The translations under genes and the position numbers were made by a program. Below the pieces are notes generated by a model. That model did no database searches, had not been told where the DNA came from, and saw only the letters and a list, made by a program, of their open reading frames with translations. A DNA stretch of 7,749 bases from Lachnospiraceae bacterium (GTDB lineage Bacteria; Bacillota; Clostridia; Lachnospirales; Lachnospiraceae). How positions within the stretch are numbered: the stretch's first letter is position 1; every line of letters starts with the position of its first letter. Below are positions 6,693 to 7,749 of the stretch, piece by piece. The DNA is taken from the NCBI GenBank assembly GCA_014804385.1, contig JAAUZW010000014.1, forward strand, positions 1-7,749, in the 5' to 3' direction.

Positions 6693-7262
6693 ATGGAAAA
6701 AGATAAGGCAAAGGCGGTGCTTGAGGCAATTCTTTTCACTATGGGAGATTCGGTGGAGATCGACAGGCTGGCTGCCGTGATCGAAGAAGAGGAAGAAACC
6801 ACAAGACAGCTTCTGGAGGAAATGGCGGCAGAGTATGAGAAGCAGGATCGGGGGATCACACTCACGACCCTGGACAATGCAGTACAGCTGTGCACCAAGA
6901 GCGAATTTTATGAATATCTGATCAAGATCGCTACGGCACCGAAGAAATTTGTACTCACAGACACGCTGTTAGAAACGTTGTCCATCATAGCCTATAAACA
7001 GCCTATCACCAGACTGGAAATCGAGAAGGTGAGAGGGGTCAGCTGCGACCATGCGGTGAACAGACTTTTGGAGTTTGATCTGATCACGGAGGTGGGGCGG
7101 AAGGATGCGCCGGGACGGCCTCTTTTATTTGGCACCACAGAGCAGTTTCTCAGAAGCTTTGGAGTGAAGTCCATTGAGGATCTACCGGAGCTGTCCGCAG
7201 TACAGATCGAGGAGTTTAAGCAGCAGGCGGAGTCTGAGGTGAATCTGCAGTTGGATATTTAA
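6693..7262 (+). CDS. scpB: Segregation and condensation protein B
   Basis: Partner of ScpA in the SMC condensin. ScpB dimers bind the central part of the kleisin and steady the closed complex. The 189-aa product has two winged-helix domains: residues 1 to about 80, with AVLEAILFTMGDSVEIDRLA, and about 90-165. The second carries the family signature LLETLSIIAYKQPIT (92-106), then RGVSCDHAVNRLLE and GRPLLFGTTEQFL (from 141). The C-terminal tail is acidic and polar, as is common. GGGAGG 5 nt before the ATG is a strong ribosome binding site. The tight spacing after scpA is typical of an scpAB operon. The stop codon is 7 nt before an inverted repeat that covers the next gene's start, which may couple the two genes in translation. 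Confidence 0.95.
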   Translation: MEKDKAKAVLEAILFTMGDSVEIDRLAAVIEEEEETTRQLLEEMAAEYEKQDRGITLTTLDNAVQLCTKSEFYEYLIKIATAPKKFVLTDTLLETLSIIAYKQPITRLEIEKVRGVSCDHAVNRLLEFDLITEVGRKDAPGRPLLFGTTEQFLRSFGVKSIEDLPELSAVQIEEFKQQAESEVNLQLDI

Positions 7263-7269
7263 GGGAGAA

Positions 7270-7319
7270 TACGCATATATATTAACGAGAGAAACGGCGT
7301 TAGGACAGATATATGCGTA
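7270..7319 (+). repeat. Perfect 11-bp inverted repeat enclosing the start codon of the next gene
   Basis: TACGCATATAT (7270-7280) and ATATATGCGTA (7309-7319) are exact reverse complements separated by 28 nt. A nested stem pairs TAACG (7283-7287) with CGTTA (7298-7302). The ATG at 7313 lies inside the right arm, and the putative ribosome binding site AGGA (7302-7305) lies at the edge of the inner stem. No T-run follows, so it is not a standard terminator. It could fold in mRNA to limit initiation, or act as a protein-binding site in DNA. Confidence 0.7.
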
Positions 7320-7749
7320 GAGGGAAAAATAAAACAGATGCGATCCGAACAGGGAGATACAGCAGGGTGATTGCCGTGGTGACGGCGGTCGCCTTGTTTT
7401 GTTGTCAGATGCTATCCGTCAGGGCAGAAGGGGCACAGCCGACTGATGAATTACAGCTCTACGCCCAGGCGGCGGTTTTGATGGATGCAGAGTCGGGCAG
7501 AGTGCTCTACGGAAAAAATGAGAAGGAAGTGCTGCCCATGGCCAGTACTACCAAGATCATGACCTGTATTCTGGCATTGGAATACGGCAATCCGGATGAG
7601 ATCGTGGAGGCATCCTCCTATGCGGTCAGTATGCCCAAGGTAAAGCTATATGTGAGATCGGGAGAAAAATATCGCTTAAAAGACCTCTTGTACTCTCTGA
7701 TGCTGGAATCCCATAACGATTCAGCGGTGGTGATCGCGGAGGCGGTGGG
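7313..7749 (+). CDS. Second D-alanyl-D-alanine carboxypeptidase (peptidase S11), N-terminal part, runs off the window
   Basis: Exported penicillin-binding carboxypeptidase acting on peptidoglycan stem peptides; 145 codons are visible. A long basic n-region (MRRGKNKTDAIRTGRYSR) leads to a hydrophobic stretch VIAVVTAVALFCCQML, with probable cleavage after VRA (about residue 39). The mature domain shows AAVLMDAESGRVLYGKN, then the nucleophile motif STTK (S78, K81) and the second motif SHN (133-135). The KTG motif would lie beyond the end. The ATG at 7313 has AGGA 7 nt upstream. An in-frame GTG at 7367 has GGGAG 10 nt upstream but would drop the positive n-region, so it is less likely. The place after scpAB recalls the B. 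subtilis scpA-scpB-ypuI-dacB order, which suggests a DacB-type enzyme. That is inference from context, so I give no symbol. Confidence 0.9.
   Translation, partial: MRRGKNKTDAIRTGRYSRVIAVVTAVALFCCQMLSVRAEGAQPTDELQLYAQAAVLMDAESGRVLYGKNEKEVLPMASTTKIMTCILALEYGNPDEIVEASSYAVSMPKVKLYVRSGEKYRLKDLLYSLMLESHNDSAVVIAEAV

Noticed and set aside
6335..6898. Minus-strand open frame of 187 codons across the scpA-scpB junction
   Set aside because: It is Ser/Leu-rich low-complexity translation opposite two well-supported genes, with no independent signal.
7385..7410. Lipoprotein signal (Cys pair in the leader of the second carboxypeptidase)
   Set aside because: The residues before the Cys (ALF) do not fit a lipobox, which needs a small residue directly before the Cys. 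An ordinary signal peptide with cleavage after VRA fits better.

Overview
The window reads as an ordinary chromosomal, housekeeping stretch from an anaerobic Firmicute, most likely a Lachnospiraceae-type clostridium. The reasons are the single-chain (alpha2) glycyl-tRNA synthetase, the short Arg/Lys-rich bS21, strong AGGAGG-type ribosome binding sites, sigma-A-like promoters, and the order ScpA-ScpB followed by a D-Ala-D-Ala carboxypeptidase. All genes lie on the + strand. I see no transposase, phage gene, CRISPR array, tRNA or rRNA. The genus cannot be named from the sequence alone.

Region 1 (1-3244) is translation charging. The 3' end of glyQS (glycyl-tRNA synthetase) is followed 17 nt later by a full alaS (alanyl-tRNA synthetase) with its own strong ribosome binding site. 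The AlaS has complete aminoacylation, editing and C-Ala regions, but its catalytic core departs from the usual bacterial consensus in several motifs.

Region 2 (3245-3725) holds rpsU (ribosomal protein bS21, 58 aa). It is a compact unit with a near-consensus extended -10 promoter, a leader of about 70 nt that can fold, and a textbook intrinsic terminator. A second small perfect hairpin and a candidate promoter follow.

Region 3 (3726-5883) encodes an exported D-Ala-D-Ala carboxypeptidase (PBP5/DacF type, TTG start) and a membrane-anchored calcineurin-like metallophosphoesterase. A GC-rich hairpin lies between them. Region 4 (5897-7749) holds scpA and scpB, the two non-SMC subunits of the condensin complex, then the 5' part of a second exported D-Ala-D-Ala carboxypeptidase whose start codon sits inside a perfect 11-bp inverted repeat. 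As I recall it, Bacillus subtilis also has dacB shortly downstream of scpAB, followed by spmAB. The second peptidase may therefore be the dacB-type enzyme, with spmAB beyond the window edge.

The four regions link translation (glyQS, alaS, rpsU), peptidoglycan trimming (two peptidases) and chromosome segregation (scpAB). I do not find a previously undescribed multi-gene system here. The observations most worth checking are the structured start of the second carboxypeptidase, the atypical AlaS, and the structured elements around rpsU.
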